From Sycon ciliatum (taxonomy: Eukaryota > Porifera > Calcarea > Leucosolenida > Sycettidae): 64,000 nucleotides of DNA. The translations under genes were made by a program, and so were the position numbers. Positions 1 to 9,752 of the stretch are shown here, one piece after another. A model generated the notes under the pieces. The model had not been told where the DNA came from. It saw only the letters and a program-made list of their open reading frames with translations, and searched no databases. The stretch is from NCBI RefSeq assembly GCF_964019385.1, contig NC_088650.1, forward strand, positions 26,977,466 through 27,041,465, given 5' to 3'. Numbering within the stretch: position 1 is the first letter of the stretch; the number at the start of each line of letters is the position of its first letter.

Positions 1-659
1 GTGTACAGTGCGGCATGGTGCTTTTCGACAATGGCGGCGCTTACCCCGCGCACTCTAAACTGGAATAAGTCCACTATATTTGCTCCGATTTGCTTCAAAC
101 TTTGCCAGTATACTCTACTTGTCTTCAGGAATCGGATGGTATTACAATATTTGCCCGATTCTCAAAACAGAAATTTACCCTGACATCGCTACATTTGGGG
201 AGGATACAGCTGACTGACGGTCGTGTATTCTGGCTTCAAATCGTAGGTTTCAATCGGCCGCATCGACTTCTGCATTCGGGTGGAGAGGTGCATACAAAGT
301 AATAGTTCTGAAAATACGTTTTCGAGCATAGCCGATTTGGTGCTTCCAGCTGGAGCCCCGCGCCGGACGTCGTCAATTTCCTTTGCTGGATGATGTTCAA
401 AACGTCCGATGATCCATTTGGTGTGTTGCTGTTGCGTGGCTTCGATGTGGGAAAGTCTGGCTGGACCGCGAAATGAAAAGGCCGCCGGAACAGCCCATCT
501 TCGGATAGCAGCTGTTTCACGCATAGCTCGAGTACAACGACTTAGTCTTTGATGCATATCGTTGTAGCAGGTCAGCCGGAGCAGCTCTCCCTCTCCGAGT
601 TCAGAGCACCAATGTTTGTCTACTCAATGACGAGAACAGTAAATAATTAGTGTCTCCAC
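1..659. other. No gene recognised
   Basis: I see no recognisable protein motif, RNA gene or repeat boundary here. Short open frames exist on both strands but show no family signature. The stretch may be intron of the RRM gene whose exon lies at 2617, or upstream sequence of the LINE remnant that follows. Confidence 0.4.
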
Positions 660-1109
660 ATGCTCCCAATACTTCTTTATAACTGCGGCACATGGAGCCT
701 GACAGAGACTCAAGAAAAGAAACTTGACTCGTTCCACCGCCAGCAGTTACGAGCAGTCATAGGGGTCAAATATCCCCGTATAATACGCAATGAAGCACTG
801 TACAAGCGCACTGGCTCCAAGCCACTCAGCAGAATCATCCAGTCTGCTAGGTGGAGAATGTTTGGCCACATGCTTCGACTAGACACCTCATCCCCGGTCC
901 AGCAGGCTATGTCGGCATACTTTCAGCCAGGAAGCTCAGGGTTCCGAGGCCGCCCGAGAACAACACTCCCGCGATCCATCAACAACGACCTGAAAAATTC
1001 CAGATCCACAAACTCCCTCACATCACACGAGGATCTAGTTGCACTGAGGCAGCTCGCCCAGGATCGTCGAAAGTGGAAGGATCTAATGTGTGCTGTGTGT
1101 AATGGCTGA
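660..1109 (+). pseudogene. LINE reverse transcriptase C-terminal remnant
   Basis: The 149-residue frame has the layout found after the reverse transcriptase core in many non-LTR retrotransposons: an LLYNCGTWSLTETQEKKLDSF start (the LYG.E.W.LT..... LD.FH pattern), then LRAVIGVKYPRI, then WRMFGHMLRLD. The last is the usual W.GH.LRM motif. The reverse transcriptase core and endonuclease are missing, so this is a 5'-truncated copy. It is followed almost at once by short tandem repeats, as expected of a LINE 3' tail. The clade is uncertain; RTE or a related group is possible. It is not a host gene. Confidence 0.7.
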
Positions 1110-1113
1110 AGTT

Positions 1114-1250
1114 ATACAATTACACTAGATACCCTTAACAATAATAACGGATACAATTACACTAGATACCCTTAACAATAATAACGGATACAATTACACT
1201 AGATACTCTAGATACTAGAGACTCGGTACTCTAGATACTAGATACTCTAA
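1114..1250 (+). repeat. 37-bp tandem repeat tail of the LINE, then TCTAGATAC-rich repeat
   Basis: A 37-bp unit beginning ATACAATTACACTAGATACC occurs about 2.5 times between 1114 and 1206. It degenerates into copies of CTAGATACT up to about 1250. Its position directly after the LINE frame fits a tandemly repeated 3' end. Confidence 0.75.
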
Positions 1251-1394
1251 CAATTTTATCAAACATTATGATAATTACCACATCAAATGCTGCGGAGACC
1301 TATCCAGAATCGGCAATATGCTGGCCCTGGCCTGGAGATCTGCAACTATAATCAGCTTCTACTTTGCAACACTAACGGATTAGTCCCCTTTGTC

Positions 1395-1630
1395 GATTGA
1401 TGGATCAATCGGTAGATTCGGCTCTGTTTTTCTTCCCTTTCTTTCTTGTTTTGAATTGTACGTTGAACTCATTGGATTTCTTTGTATTCTGTATCTCGTT
1501 ATCGTTATATTTCCCTCTAGCCCTCTCGCTTAGGATGAGCTTTCTTTTTTATGGCAGCTTAAGCGAAGGCTATATACCTGCTTTATGCAGGTTGATGCCA
1601 ACGCGAACAAGCAAAATAATAATAATACAT
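1395..1630 (+). mobile_element. Possible LINE 3' UTR ending in an AAT-rich tail
   Basis: A pyrimidine-rich stretch ends with a short inverted repeat (CTGCTTTATGCAG, 1579-1591) and then an AATAATAATAAT tail at about 1615-1628. This layout resembles CR1/L2-type 3' ends. No coding part remains, so the call is weak. Confidence 0.3.
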
Positions 1631-2616
1631 GCTCGTACAGTGTATTACGTTGGTACAGGCATGCGTCGCTCTGAATTGTTCAAAATACAAATATGCAGTG
1701 GCGACTTTCCACCATTTTTCGATCACTAAAATCACTTTCTCGAATTGCTTAAATTGTAGTCTCATTCGATTCTCCAGAGCACGCAACATAGGACAGCTAC
1801 TATCCACATCCGCCCAGCCCTTCTGGAGGCCAACGCCTAGTTTAGTCCTTATTCTATTAAAGTCAGTTCCCATTGTTCTGATAGTAACGTTATGACCAGC
1901 CGAAGTTATGCCCGGTGACTGGGTTGCCTTGCCGATAGTGCTGCCTGGTGCCGAAGAAGAACAGAGGCTCAGGGCCGCCGTTCTTGTTGTCTATGCACAT
2001 GTACTACAACCTAGTGTATTGTATCACCTGATCAGCTGATGAGTGTCCGCTGAGATGGCATGAAACTTCAAGTTGTGACTGACCAGGCCATCTGTTGTTC
2101 TCACTAGTGTGCACTACAACCTAGTGTGTAATAGGTACATGTAGTTGAGACACTGTGTACATACGGATACACTGCACTCGCAATCGTCTAACGTTCTAGC
2201 CAGCTCGTTCTTCAGCACCTGACTGGCGTGCGTGTCTGTTGTGATGGGCTGTGTGAGTTCCGGGCTATGCGTATCAGAGGCGTCGGAAGGTGTTCTAGGG
2301 TGGTACGTTCGGCCATCTGAGGTGTACTCGAGGTGGAGGGTCTCTGCTGAAACTTGATTTATGAAATTTAGAGCCCAGATCAGGGCACTTTGTTGGTCCG
2401 CGGGGTGCCTGGGGGCAAATAGTGGTACGGTCAAGACCGTAGTGACTGTAGCGTGTCCGATGGCCCCTGTGTATTTTAAACTATTTTTTTTAATTTTTTT
2501 GTTTATTTAGTCGAAGAACAAACAGGCAAATTTGCCTAATTACATGATATCTTGTATGCTGTGTATGCTGTGTGTGCTGTGTATGCTGTGTGTGCTGCTT
2601 CCGCTTACCCGCGTAG
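1631..2616. other. Probable intron; no gene recognised
   Basis: Nothing coding was recognised. The short motif CTACAACCTAGTGT appears twice (about 2005 and 2112). The 3' end (2555-2600) has TGTGTATGCTG repeats and leads into the acceptor CGCGTAG at 2611-2616, which starts the RRM exon. Confidence 0.4.
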
Positions 2617-2743
2617 GTCATCATGAGTAGGGAGGAAGATGCGACAACCGCCCGTGTCGAGGGGCACCCCGTGATTGATGGACGGCGGGCGAACGTCTGC
2701 CTGGCCATCGAAGGGGCAAAGCCCAAGCGAAGCAGAGTCGGGC
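2617..2743 (+). CDS. RBM24/RBM38-like RRM protein, exon with second half of the RRM
   Basis: This exon is bounded by acceptor GCGTAG (ending 2616) and donor GGC|GTAAGT (from 2744). It reads about 42 codons. The segment HPVIDGRRANVCLAIEGAKP aligns naturally with the end of the RRM in RBM24/RBM38 (SEB-4 family), where the equivalent is PIIDGRKANVNLA.LGAKP. The opening VIMSREEDATTAR corresponds to the strand and helix after the RNP1 motif, so RNP1 itself must lie in an upstream exon, probably left of the window. These proteins bind U-rich mRNA elements and act in mRNA stability and splicing. The exon ends in phase 1. The next exon is not identified with certainty; the Pro/Gln-rich exons at 18013-24898 are the best candidates for the C-terminus. 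If so, the intervening intron region holds two LTR retrotransposons. Confidence 0.7.
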
Positions 2744-2769
2744 GTAAGTTTCGGCGGCGTCCTAAACGC

Positions 2770-2788
2770 GGGGGGGGGGGGGGGGGGG
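2770..2788 (+). repeat. Poly-G tract just inside the intron
   Basis: Nineteen consecutive G residues start 27 nt after the splice donor of the RRM exon. On the transcribed strand this could form a quadruplex near the 5' splice site; that is inference only. Confidence 0.9.
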
Positions 2789-2904
2789 ATTGGGATTTTC
2801 ACGAGCATCCAGATGCTTCGGAATGATGTGATTGTGGTTGTGCTGGCTTCATTAACCGCTCCCCCAATATTAATGCGCTTCCCCTTTCCATGCACGCGAT
2901 TGTA

Positions 2905-3180
2905 CAGTAGAACTCGCTTACTAGTAGCACATTCTCTGATAAGACATACTGCGGAACCGGAAAAATTCGGTGCAGTTTCATTTTCGGTAAATTTGGTATA
3001 GGTACTTTTACCCTGAAATAAAACGCAACCTAAAATTCAACAATGCCATGCCACACAGTGCGCAATGTGCAAAATTGCGGGGTTGGCCGAAAAACGCGAA
3101 ATTTGTTGCATCCGTGGAATCGCGATTTCTTGGAGGGACAGGTTGATTTTGGGAAATACCGAAAATTCCCGGTTTTACTG
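2905..3180. mobile_element. MITE-like element with short CAGTA(G/A)AAC ends
   Basis: The left end CAGTAGAACTCGC and the reverse complement of the right end (CAGTAAAACCGGG) match over about ten bases and are flanked by TA on both sides (2903-2904, 3181-3182). This fits a mariner-type non-autonomous element. The ends are short, so confidence is moderate. Confidence 0.45.
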
Positions 3181-3551
3181 TACCCTTGCTGAGTTGTGAC
3201 ATTGTCCGGAGCATGCCCGGGTATTTTTGTCATCAATTCTTAAGTATGCTAGGATGTGTAAACATTCCTGTTCGCTGTGTGTGTGTGTGGTGTTACTCCA
3301 CTACTCTGCTCTCTGTCTCTTCCAGCTAGCACTCCAGCACACTCGTACATGCACTGAGCCACAACTATCAACAAGGAATCAAGAGAGTTGAAATAATAAA
3401 GTTGGGAGAAAAGAAAACTGTTCTTTTTCCACGAGATCCACGATCCATCGGGAAAAAGGACATGCACAAAATGGCGACCATGTCGTCCATTGACGCGTAA
3501 TCATGGTAATCATGCAAAACAAACTAGTGCAGCGACCAAAGAAAGGACATA

Positions 3552-3769
3552 CTGTAAAGTGAGAAACTTTCGCTAGAGCTTAAATTTCTCTATTTTTCGC
3601 GACCATCACACATTCGCGAATAAAAATCGCCGCAAACCTCTCCGTACATTGATTGTAGACAGTACAAGACCAGACTGAAGAGATAGAATCACAAAAGTTT
3701 CTCGTCGTGAACCAGCCCAATTTATGAAAACGTAAAATTTGCGCGTCGCGAAAGTTTGTCACTTTACAG
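3552..3769. mobile_element. MITE with 23-bp TIRs and TA duplication
   Basis: The left end CTGTAAAGTGAGAAACTTTCGC is matched, with one substitution, by the reverse complement of the right end. TA flanks both sides (3550-3551 and 3770-3771). There is no coding capacity. It looks like a Tc1/mariner-type non-autonomous element. Confidence 0.75.
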
Positions 3770-4189
3770 TAAGTGAAGAAGAAGAAACAGCGCTGCAGCA
3801 AGAAGATCGGATCGCTGCAGTCGCTAAAATGCACTAGCCTACTGACTGTAGTTCCACGTGAGCATGCAGTCACGTGGTCATAAACAGAGTGCGTACACAC
3901 TCACGTCATACCGATACATCATACATGGCAAAAGAAAAGAAAGGAAAGTCACGCGCGAGTCAAACAAATCAAAGAGCGCAAGACTACTGCAAATACTACG
4001 AGGAATTTGTTTGAGAACAAATGCACAAGACTGAATCTCTTCGAAACTAGAATGGAGTCTGTAATGGGAATTCTTAGAGAAGCTAGGGAACTAGAACTCG
4101 GCGGAGAATTCGGCAAACTATTCCAACGAGCCTGGACTCAGCTACAAAGTCAGAATACCATCAAATAAATAATATCGTCAGAACTATTG
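3770..4189. other. No gene recognised
   Basis: The stretch between the MITE and the presumed 5' LTR shows no motif or repeat that I can name. Confidence 0.35.
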
Positions 4190-4754
4190 TAACAGTACAA
4201 GCAGTCGATTTACCACAGTGTTATCTCTAATTATCACTCTTCTATATCGACCTCCACTAATTCTCGTGATCCTTGACTGGTCCTATATTACCCATATCGC
4301 CGTAATATCGACCGCTTGTATCGACCACTTAGGCATTGTAATCTTTCGACTTTGGAGGTGTAGCAACCCGCTGCGCGCTTTATGGATCATTGATTTGTGT
4401 TTCGTCTGGTTTACCATAGATTTTCAGGTTTTTTCCCTTTTGCGTCACACTTGCTTTTGCGGAGGTGTACAGCACAGCGTACACCATGTTTGTAACTCAC
4501 GTTGTATTCCCGTATACGATTTTCTTGCACATGCCGAGCGTTCGTATGAACCTTGAACTCTGCGGTACAACCCAGTCCCGTACCGGCATGCATTTGTACA
4601 CACTGAGTTATCCGACTTGTTTATTTTTCTTCTCTGCCGTTGCCTTTCGGCTTCTTCCCCACTCGATTGACAACAGCAAGTACTCTATTTTCTACTCTCA
4701 CAGTCTTGGTGTTCGTGGGTAAATTAGTATAGTAATTGGAGCCGCTATCCTCCA
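4190..4754 (+). repeat. Presumed 5' LTR of the CsRn1-like element
   Basis: This is AT-rich sequence ending CTATCCTCCA immediately before the primer-binding site. Only the right boundary is supported. The left boundary is a guess based on a TGTAACAG start near 4190. Confidence 0.35.
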
Positions 4755-4757
4755 AAT

Positions 4758-4768
4758 TGGTGACCCCG
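4758..4768 (+). other. Primer-binding site, tRNA-Trp type
   Basis: TGGTGACCCCG is complementary to the 3' end (CGGGGTCA plus CCA) typical of metazoan tRNA-Trp. It lies 3 nt after the presumed LTR end and 121 nt before the Gag start. Confidence 0.65.
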
Positions 4769-4889
4769 TACAACCGGTCAGCATCAGGCTACCGCGTTGT
4801 GTAGCCCAAGTGCCGGTATCCCGAACTCTCGCTGCAAGTAATTTTCGTTCGTGTGTGGTTAAAGACCCTGCCTAGTACTAGTAGTAGTA

Positions 4890-5888
4890 ATGGAGCGCGA
4901 TACCTCAGCCCACGCTAGAGGCACTCCCATGCCCAGCACACCTATCGGTAGCAGCAAATTGCTAGCTCGCACCGAGACCGCGCTGGCCGCCAAGAGCACA
5001 GGGACACCGAGCAGGTTGGCCGCCAAGCAGGCGCCTTCGTCCACGGAGACAGAACAAGGCACAGGTACTCTCGTCGCTGCCAACGCCGACCCGCCCGCAC
5101 ACCGTGCTGGCAGTCCCGAGGTGTCAGCAATTACTACGGTAAAGCTACCGCCTTACTACGCGAGCGACCCACAAGTCTGGTTCGGCGTGGTGGAAAGTTT
5201 GTTCCGGACTAGGAATATCAGCAGGCAGTCCACGAAATTCCACCATGTCATCAGCAGTTTGAGCGCTGACTTCGCCACCGAGGTACGCGACCTCATCCTC
5301 AACCCGCCAGAGGATGCACCGTTTGACCAGCTGAAAGCTCGCTTGATACAGCGTACGCAGCTGAGTGAGCAGGGCCGCATACGCCTGCTCCTCTCCAAAG
5401 AGGAATTGGGCGACAGGAAGCCCACACAGCTGTTGCGGCGGATGCAACAACTCCTGGACGACCACACAATGGACGACGGACTGTTCCGCGAGTTGTTCAT
5501 CCAGCGGCTGCCAGAGAAAGCCCGCCTGATCCTCGCGTCAAGCTCGGAGGCACTGCCCCTGGAGGATCTGGCCACCATGGCCGACCGGATTTTGGCAGTT
5601 TCGCCCGAAGCGAACACAATCATGGCTCTTCGTCCTGCGGCAGCAAGTATGCCGGACAGTACTGTGGCACGCCTGGAGCGGCAAATTGCTGAACTGACTG
5701 CAGCAGTGTCAGCCCTTGCTGAGCCTCGTTTCCGTGGTCGTTCCAGGAGCAGCACACCTTCGCACTCACGGTCTAGCACACCAACACGTGACGTGTGCTT
5801 TTATCACCACCGATTCGGCGATCGTGCTCGCCATTGCCGGAGCCCCTGCTCTTTCAAGCGGCAGGAAAACGCGCAGGCCAGCAAGTAG
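4890..5888 (+). CDS. Gag polyprotein of the CsRn1-like element
   Basis: The 332-residue frame starts at ATG 4890, 131 nt after the first base of the primer site. The central part ([20 protein letters not shown] onward, residues about 85-230) has the capsid-like fold signature of gypsy Gag: an aromatic-rich W(F)..VE..F segment followed by LL...LG.RKP..LL..M. The C-terminus has [18 protein letters not shown], a C-x3-H-x9-C-x3-C arrangement that replaces the usual CCHC knuckle and is typical of the CsRn1 clade. It would package element RNA in cytoplasmic particles. Pol overlaps it in the -1 frame from 5795. No canonical slippery heptamer is obvious in the overlap. Confidence 0.85.
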   Translation: MERDTSAHARGTPMPSTPIGSSKLLARTETALAAKSTGTPSRLAAKQAPSSTETEQGTGTLVAANADPPAHRAGSPEVSAITTVKLPPYYASDPQVWFGVVESLFRTRNISRQSTKFHHVISSLSADFATEVRDLILNPPEDAPFDQLKARLIQRTQLSEQGRIRLLLSKEELGDRKPTQLLRRMQQLLDDHTMDDGLFRELFIQRLPEKARLILASSSEALPLEDLATMADRILAVSPEANTIMALRPAAASMPDSTVARLERQIAELTAAVSALAEPRFRGRSRSSTPSHSRSSTPTRDVCFYHHRFGDRARHCRSPCSFKRQENAQASK

Positions 5889-8326
5889 TGGCACCCTTGT
5901 CTGGCCCAGCTGGAAGTCGCCGCCTGCACGTCCGTGATCGGCTCTCCAAGATGCAGTTCTTGTTGGACACCGGAGCCGCTGTCAGTGTAGTGCCGCCGAC
6001 CTCCCAGGAGCGTCACCGTTGCCGTGGCACTCCACCACTACGAGCAGCTAATGGCAGTACCATTGTCACCTATGGGATGCGATCCCTGACGATTGACATT
6101 GGTCTCCGTCGCCGTTTTCAGTGGGTGTTTGTCGTGGCCGACATCATGCAGCCCATTCTCGGTGCAGATTTCCTCGCTAATTTCCAGCTGCAGGTTGATC
6201 TGCACAGCCGCCGCTTGCTGGATGCCCGCACCTCACTGCATATCTCTGTGCCTGTTTCTGCCTCCGCTCAGCTGTCTGTACATGCGTTAATGCCTGACTC
6301 TTTGCCGCCGCCTATTCGCTCCATGCTGGCTCGCTATCAGTCTGTCACGCAACCTCCTGCGTTTGATCGGCCCGTTCTGCATAACGTGGCGCATCACATT
6401 GTCACCAGTGGACCTCCTGTTTTCGCCAAGCCACGCCGCCTCGCTCCTGAACGCTTGGCAGCGGCGAAGCAGGAATTTCAGCACATGCTTGACCTTGGCA
6501 TCATCCGGCCATCCGAGTCACCCTGGGCCAGCCCACTCCACATGGTCCCCAAACCCAATGGAGATTGGCGACCTTGCGGCGACTACCGCGCCCTCAATCT
6601 GGCCACTCAACCAGACCGGTACCCAGTTCCTGACATACAGGATTTTACGGTACGACTCGCCGGCTGCAAGGTTTTCACCAAGATCGACCTGGTCCGGGCG
6701 TACCACCAAATCCCTGTCGATATTGCAAAAACTGCTGTCACGACGCCATTTGGCCTCTTCGAGTTTGTGCGCATGCCGTTTGGCCTTTGCAACGCTGCAC
6801 AATCCTTCCAGCGATTTATGGATCAGGTGCTCGCCGGCCTCGACTGCAGCTTCGACTATATTGATGACTTGCTCGTCGGCAGCCCAGACCTGTCCACCCA
6901 CCTCAGCCACGTGGAGCAGGTTCTGCAACGCCTCGATAAGCATGGGCTCGTCATTAATGTCACCAAGTCCGTATTTGCCGTGCCCACCGTAGAGTTCCTG
7001 AGCCACACTGTGTCTGCCGATGGAATCTGCCCTCCTGCCAGTCGGGTCGACGCCATCCAGCAGTTCTGTGCACCTACCTCGCTGACCCAGCTCCGTAAGT
7101 TCTTGGGGATGCTGAACTACTATCGACGCTTCATCCCGCATTGTGCGGAGATTGTTCAGCCCCTAACGGATCTGCTATGCACCAAGGTCGGCAAACAGTC
7201 TGCTCGTCCGCCACGTAAGCCACCTGATTTTGTCTGGCCACCAGCTGCTGCTGATGCATTTCTCGCCGCTAAAGCTGCTCTGGCCTCCGCTACCCTGCTC
7301 TGTCATCCCTGTGTGCAAGCGCCGATTTGCATAATGGCTGACGCATCTGACCTGTGTGTGGGCGCTGTACCGCAACAATACGTGCACAGCTCCTGGCAAC
7401 CGCTGGCCTTCTTCAGCAAGAAGTTGTCTGACACCGAGCGCCGATATAGCACCTTCGGCCGAGAGCTATTGTCGGTGTATCTGGCTGTCAAACACTTCCG
7501 TTACTACATCGAAGGTCGTGTGTTCCGCGTCTTAATGGACCACAAGCCGTTGACGTTTGTTCTGAAGCAGACCACCACAGCATCACACTCGCCCCGTGTC
7601 CTCCGTCAGCTGTCATTCATCGCAGAATTTACCACGGACATTCGTTTCGTTAAGGGTGAGCACAATCCGGTTGCGGATGCTTTGTCTCGTATTGCTGTCT
7701 CAGCTGTCTCGCCGCCTGCCGCTGTTGACTTTGCTAGTCTCGCTGCTGCGCAACAAGCTGATGCTGAAACTCAGTCTTATCTCAATCATCCTGACTCTGC
7801 CTTGCGTCTTCAGTCTCTTGCTCTGCCTGGCTCTGCTGCTCCTGTGCTGTGCGATGCTGCAACATTGCCCGCCCGTCCGTTTGTGCCGCTGCAATTCCGT
7901 GCTGTCTTTGACTCGCTTCATGGCCTTAGTCACCCTGGGATCCGCGCCAGCAACCGCCTCATTGCCGCTCGTTTTGTTTGGCCGCACATGCACCGTGATA
8001 TCACCGCCTGGACCCGCACGTGTGAGCAGTGTCAGCGTGCCAAAGTGTTCCGTCATGTGAAAAGCCCGATTGGCCAGTTTCTGCCACCCGACGACCGCTT
8101 TGCACAGGTACATGTTGACCTAGTTGGCCCTCTGCCTACCTGCCAGGGTTATACATACCTGCTAACCTGCATCGACCGCTTCACCCGCTGGCCAGAAGCC
8201 TTCCCTATTGCTGATTCAACTGCCGCTACAGTAGCCGCTGCCTTCGTCTATGGCTGGGTTTCCCGATTTGGCGTTCCGTCCTCCCTTGTGTCGGACCGTG
8301 GCGCTCAGTTCGAGTCCAATCTCTAG
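5795..8326 (+). pseudogene. Pol (PR-RT-RNase H-IN) of the CsRn1-like element, truncated in integrase
   Basis: An 843-codon open frame holds aspartic protease ([13 protein letters not shown], about residue 52), reverse transcriptase ([20 protein letters not shown], later the catalytic YIDD box), RNase H ([20 protein letters not shown] and the MDHKPLTF segment), the integrase HHCC zinc finger ([10 protein letters not shown] ... CEQCQRAK) and the integrase core up to [11 protein letters not shown] stop at 8324-8326 follows, so the third catalytic acid (Glu) and the C-terminal domain are missing. The frame is -1 relative to Gag; the true Pol start is set by the frameshift position, not by the first ATG. 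Truncation near a MITE fragment suggests rearrangement rather than a simple nonsense mutation. The element cannot integrate on its own. Confidence 0.85.
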
Positions 8327-8352
8327 TCAGAACTGATGAAGTTACTTGGATG

Positions 8353-8604
8353 GTCAAGAAAATCGTACAAACGTACTTCTGTGCGTATCTCGCGCCAGGT
8401 TTGAAAAGCACTGCAGATGCAAATTTCGCGCGAACGGATTCACGTGACCATACAGGACTGTAGAAGTGGACTTTTGGCGGCATATCAGTATTTGACCCGG
8501 GTCAACCGTCTTCATGTAAACGCTCACCTCTTTTGTCTATTGTACAGACTTTCAACCCGGGCTGAACTCGACCCGGGTTGAAATTTCTCATGTAAACACA
8601 GCCT
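8353..8604 (+). mobile_element. Truncated copy of the TGTTTACATGA MITE
   Basis: From GTCAAGAAAATC onward this is closely similar (by eye over 90%) to 47172-47405, including the terminal repeat TCATGTAAACACAGCCT followed by TA. The left third of the element, including its own TIR and the large hairpin, is absent. It sits directly at the break point of the CsRn1-like Pol frame. Confidence 0.85.
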
Positions 8605-8663
8605 TAGAATTTTTCTCTCCACTTCAAAAAGAAAATTTGAAAGAAAGAAGACAAAGGAAGAGG

Positions 8664-8735
8664 ACAAGCAGGATTCGAACCTACAACAGTATGAATCACA
8701 AGCAACCCCTTATACCACCCAGCCACTGTGCTGCA
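8664..8735 (-). repeat. tRNA-like sequence, probably SINE head or tRNA pseudogene
   Basis: Read on the minus strand, an A-box-like TGGCTGGGTGGTA is followed about 35 nt later by the B box GGTTCGAATCC. The acceptor and anticodon arms do not pair properly, so this is unlikely to be a working tRNA gene. A tRNA-derived SINE head is more likely. Confidence 0.5.
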
Positions 8736-8881
8736 GATGCTGAACCCTGCTGTTCTTACAGTCTTGTACCCAAAATAGGCAACATCCTATGTACACCATA
8801 GTACACATGCTATACTAAAAGGTTAAAATAGCTCCTAAAGGTTCAAATTTTGGGGTTATGGCAAAGGAATCGTGATAAATA

Positions 8882-8961
8882 GGATATTGACCTCGCCTTC
8901 GGTCTATATGGGAAATATAGGCCGAGTAAAAGACCTCGGTGGACCTCGGTCTTTTACTCGG
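8882..8961. mobile_element. Left part of a palindromic TA-flanked element split by the next retrotransposon
   Basis: GGATATT...CTATATGGGAAATATAGGCCGAGTAAAAGACC (about 8882-8935) is mirrored by GGTCTTTTACTCGG (8948-8961) and, on the far side of the LTR element, by 15671-15710 ending AATATCC then TA. Removing the LTR element restores a roughly 120-bp palindrome flanked by TA (8880-8881 and 15711-15712). Confidence 0.75.
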
Positions 8962-9375
8962 TGTAGTAGACGGACTTCCCCCTACACAAATCACTATGTA
9001 TTACTATGTAGCGTAGTAGACGGACTTCCCCCTACACAAATCACTATGTATTACTATGTATTGCACTATGCATTGCTGACACCATCAGATCCCTTGCTTT
9101 CATTCGCTAGCTAGCGCTCGGAGCTGTAACTGGCAATCTCGTACCATATATATAGATCCGTGTGTCAGTTGCCCAGCTCAGTTGTTGCAGAGTCCTTGCG
9201 TCCGTTGTTTCTGTCGTCTTCCCTTCACTTATTGAGTCTTTCAATATACTATAAGTAATTCTGTGTCACCTACGTTTGTCGTTCCGTGTGTGCAATATTG
9301 TTCCCTGAGAATACTACCTGTGTTTTGCCGGAGAGACTGAACCAGTTTTGCCTTGTCACTCGGTCGCGTATTACA
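8962..9375 (+). repeat. 5' LTR (414 bp)
   Basis: The LTR opens with a 50-bp tandem duplication (8961-9010 and 9011-9060, one base different at the second position of the unit). A TATATATA box lies at 9146-9154 and is the likely core promoter. It ends at TTACA, 2 nt before the primer site. Confidence 0.95.
9146..9154 (+). promoter_or_regulatory. TATA box in the 5' LTR
   Basis: An ATATATATA stretch sits about 185 nt into the LTR, in an otherwise GC-balanced context. It is the best candidate for the LTR promoter; an identical copy is in the 3' LTR. Confidence 0.5.
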
Positions 9376-9377
9376 TT

Positions 9378-9391
9378 TGGTGGCAGCGGTG
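9378..9391 (+). other. Primer-binding site, tRNA-Leu type
   Basis: TGGTGGCAGCGGTG is complementary to the 3' end of animal tRNA-Leu (AAG/UAG type, ending CACCGCTGCCA plus CCA). It begins 2 nt after the LTR. The tRNA comparison is from memory and should be checked against this genome. Confidence 0.65.
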
Positions 9392-9752
9392 TTAGCTCTG
9401 CGTTCGTCAGTCGCAGTATTCCGGACCACGCCTCGTTATTTCGCCGTGCAGTGAACGTTGCCGTTGCCGTTCTCGTCTCAACTCAAGCTGAGTAACTTTG
9501 TTCCGTGCCAATTCCGATTTTAATATTTACATTTTTGTAGTGCTAGTATTGTCTAGGCTTACTTTGTTGGATCTCTTCGTCGTCTTGTCCCCTAAGTAAG
9601 CTAGCTCTTCGTTGCCAGTTTTTCTTGCACTGCTCGCCGTACTTGAACTGTTGCTATAGCGTAGGCTTAGTCCTCAAACGCGTCCCGTGTTGCTTGCGAA
9701 GTCCTATAGGCCTACTTGTTTGTTTGTTATCCTTATATACAAGACACCGAAA

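Larger units (their letters stand above)
4190..8350 (+). mobile_element. CsRn1-like Ty3/gypsy retrotransposon, 3'-truncated
   Basis: Evidence for a gypsy element comes from a primer-binding site, a Gag frame and an overlapping Pol frame in the order PR-RT-RH-IN. A tRNA-Trp-type primer site and a CHCC rather than CCHC zinc motif in Gag are both described hallmarks of the CsRn1 clade. The copy stops inside integrase; a truncated MITE copy begins at 8353, and no 3' LTR is present. The 5' LTR start is not defined because there is no partner LTR to compare; the region from about 4190 to 4754 is the candidate. Confidence 0.8.

Noticed and set aside
8664..8735. A second tRNA gene on the minus strand
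   Set aside because: A and B boxes are visible but acceptor and anticodon stems do not pair and no T-run follows at the expected place; more likely SINE-derived.
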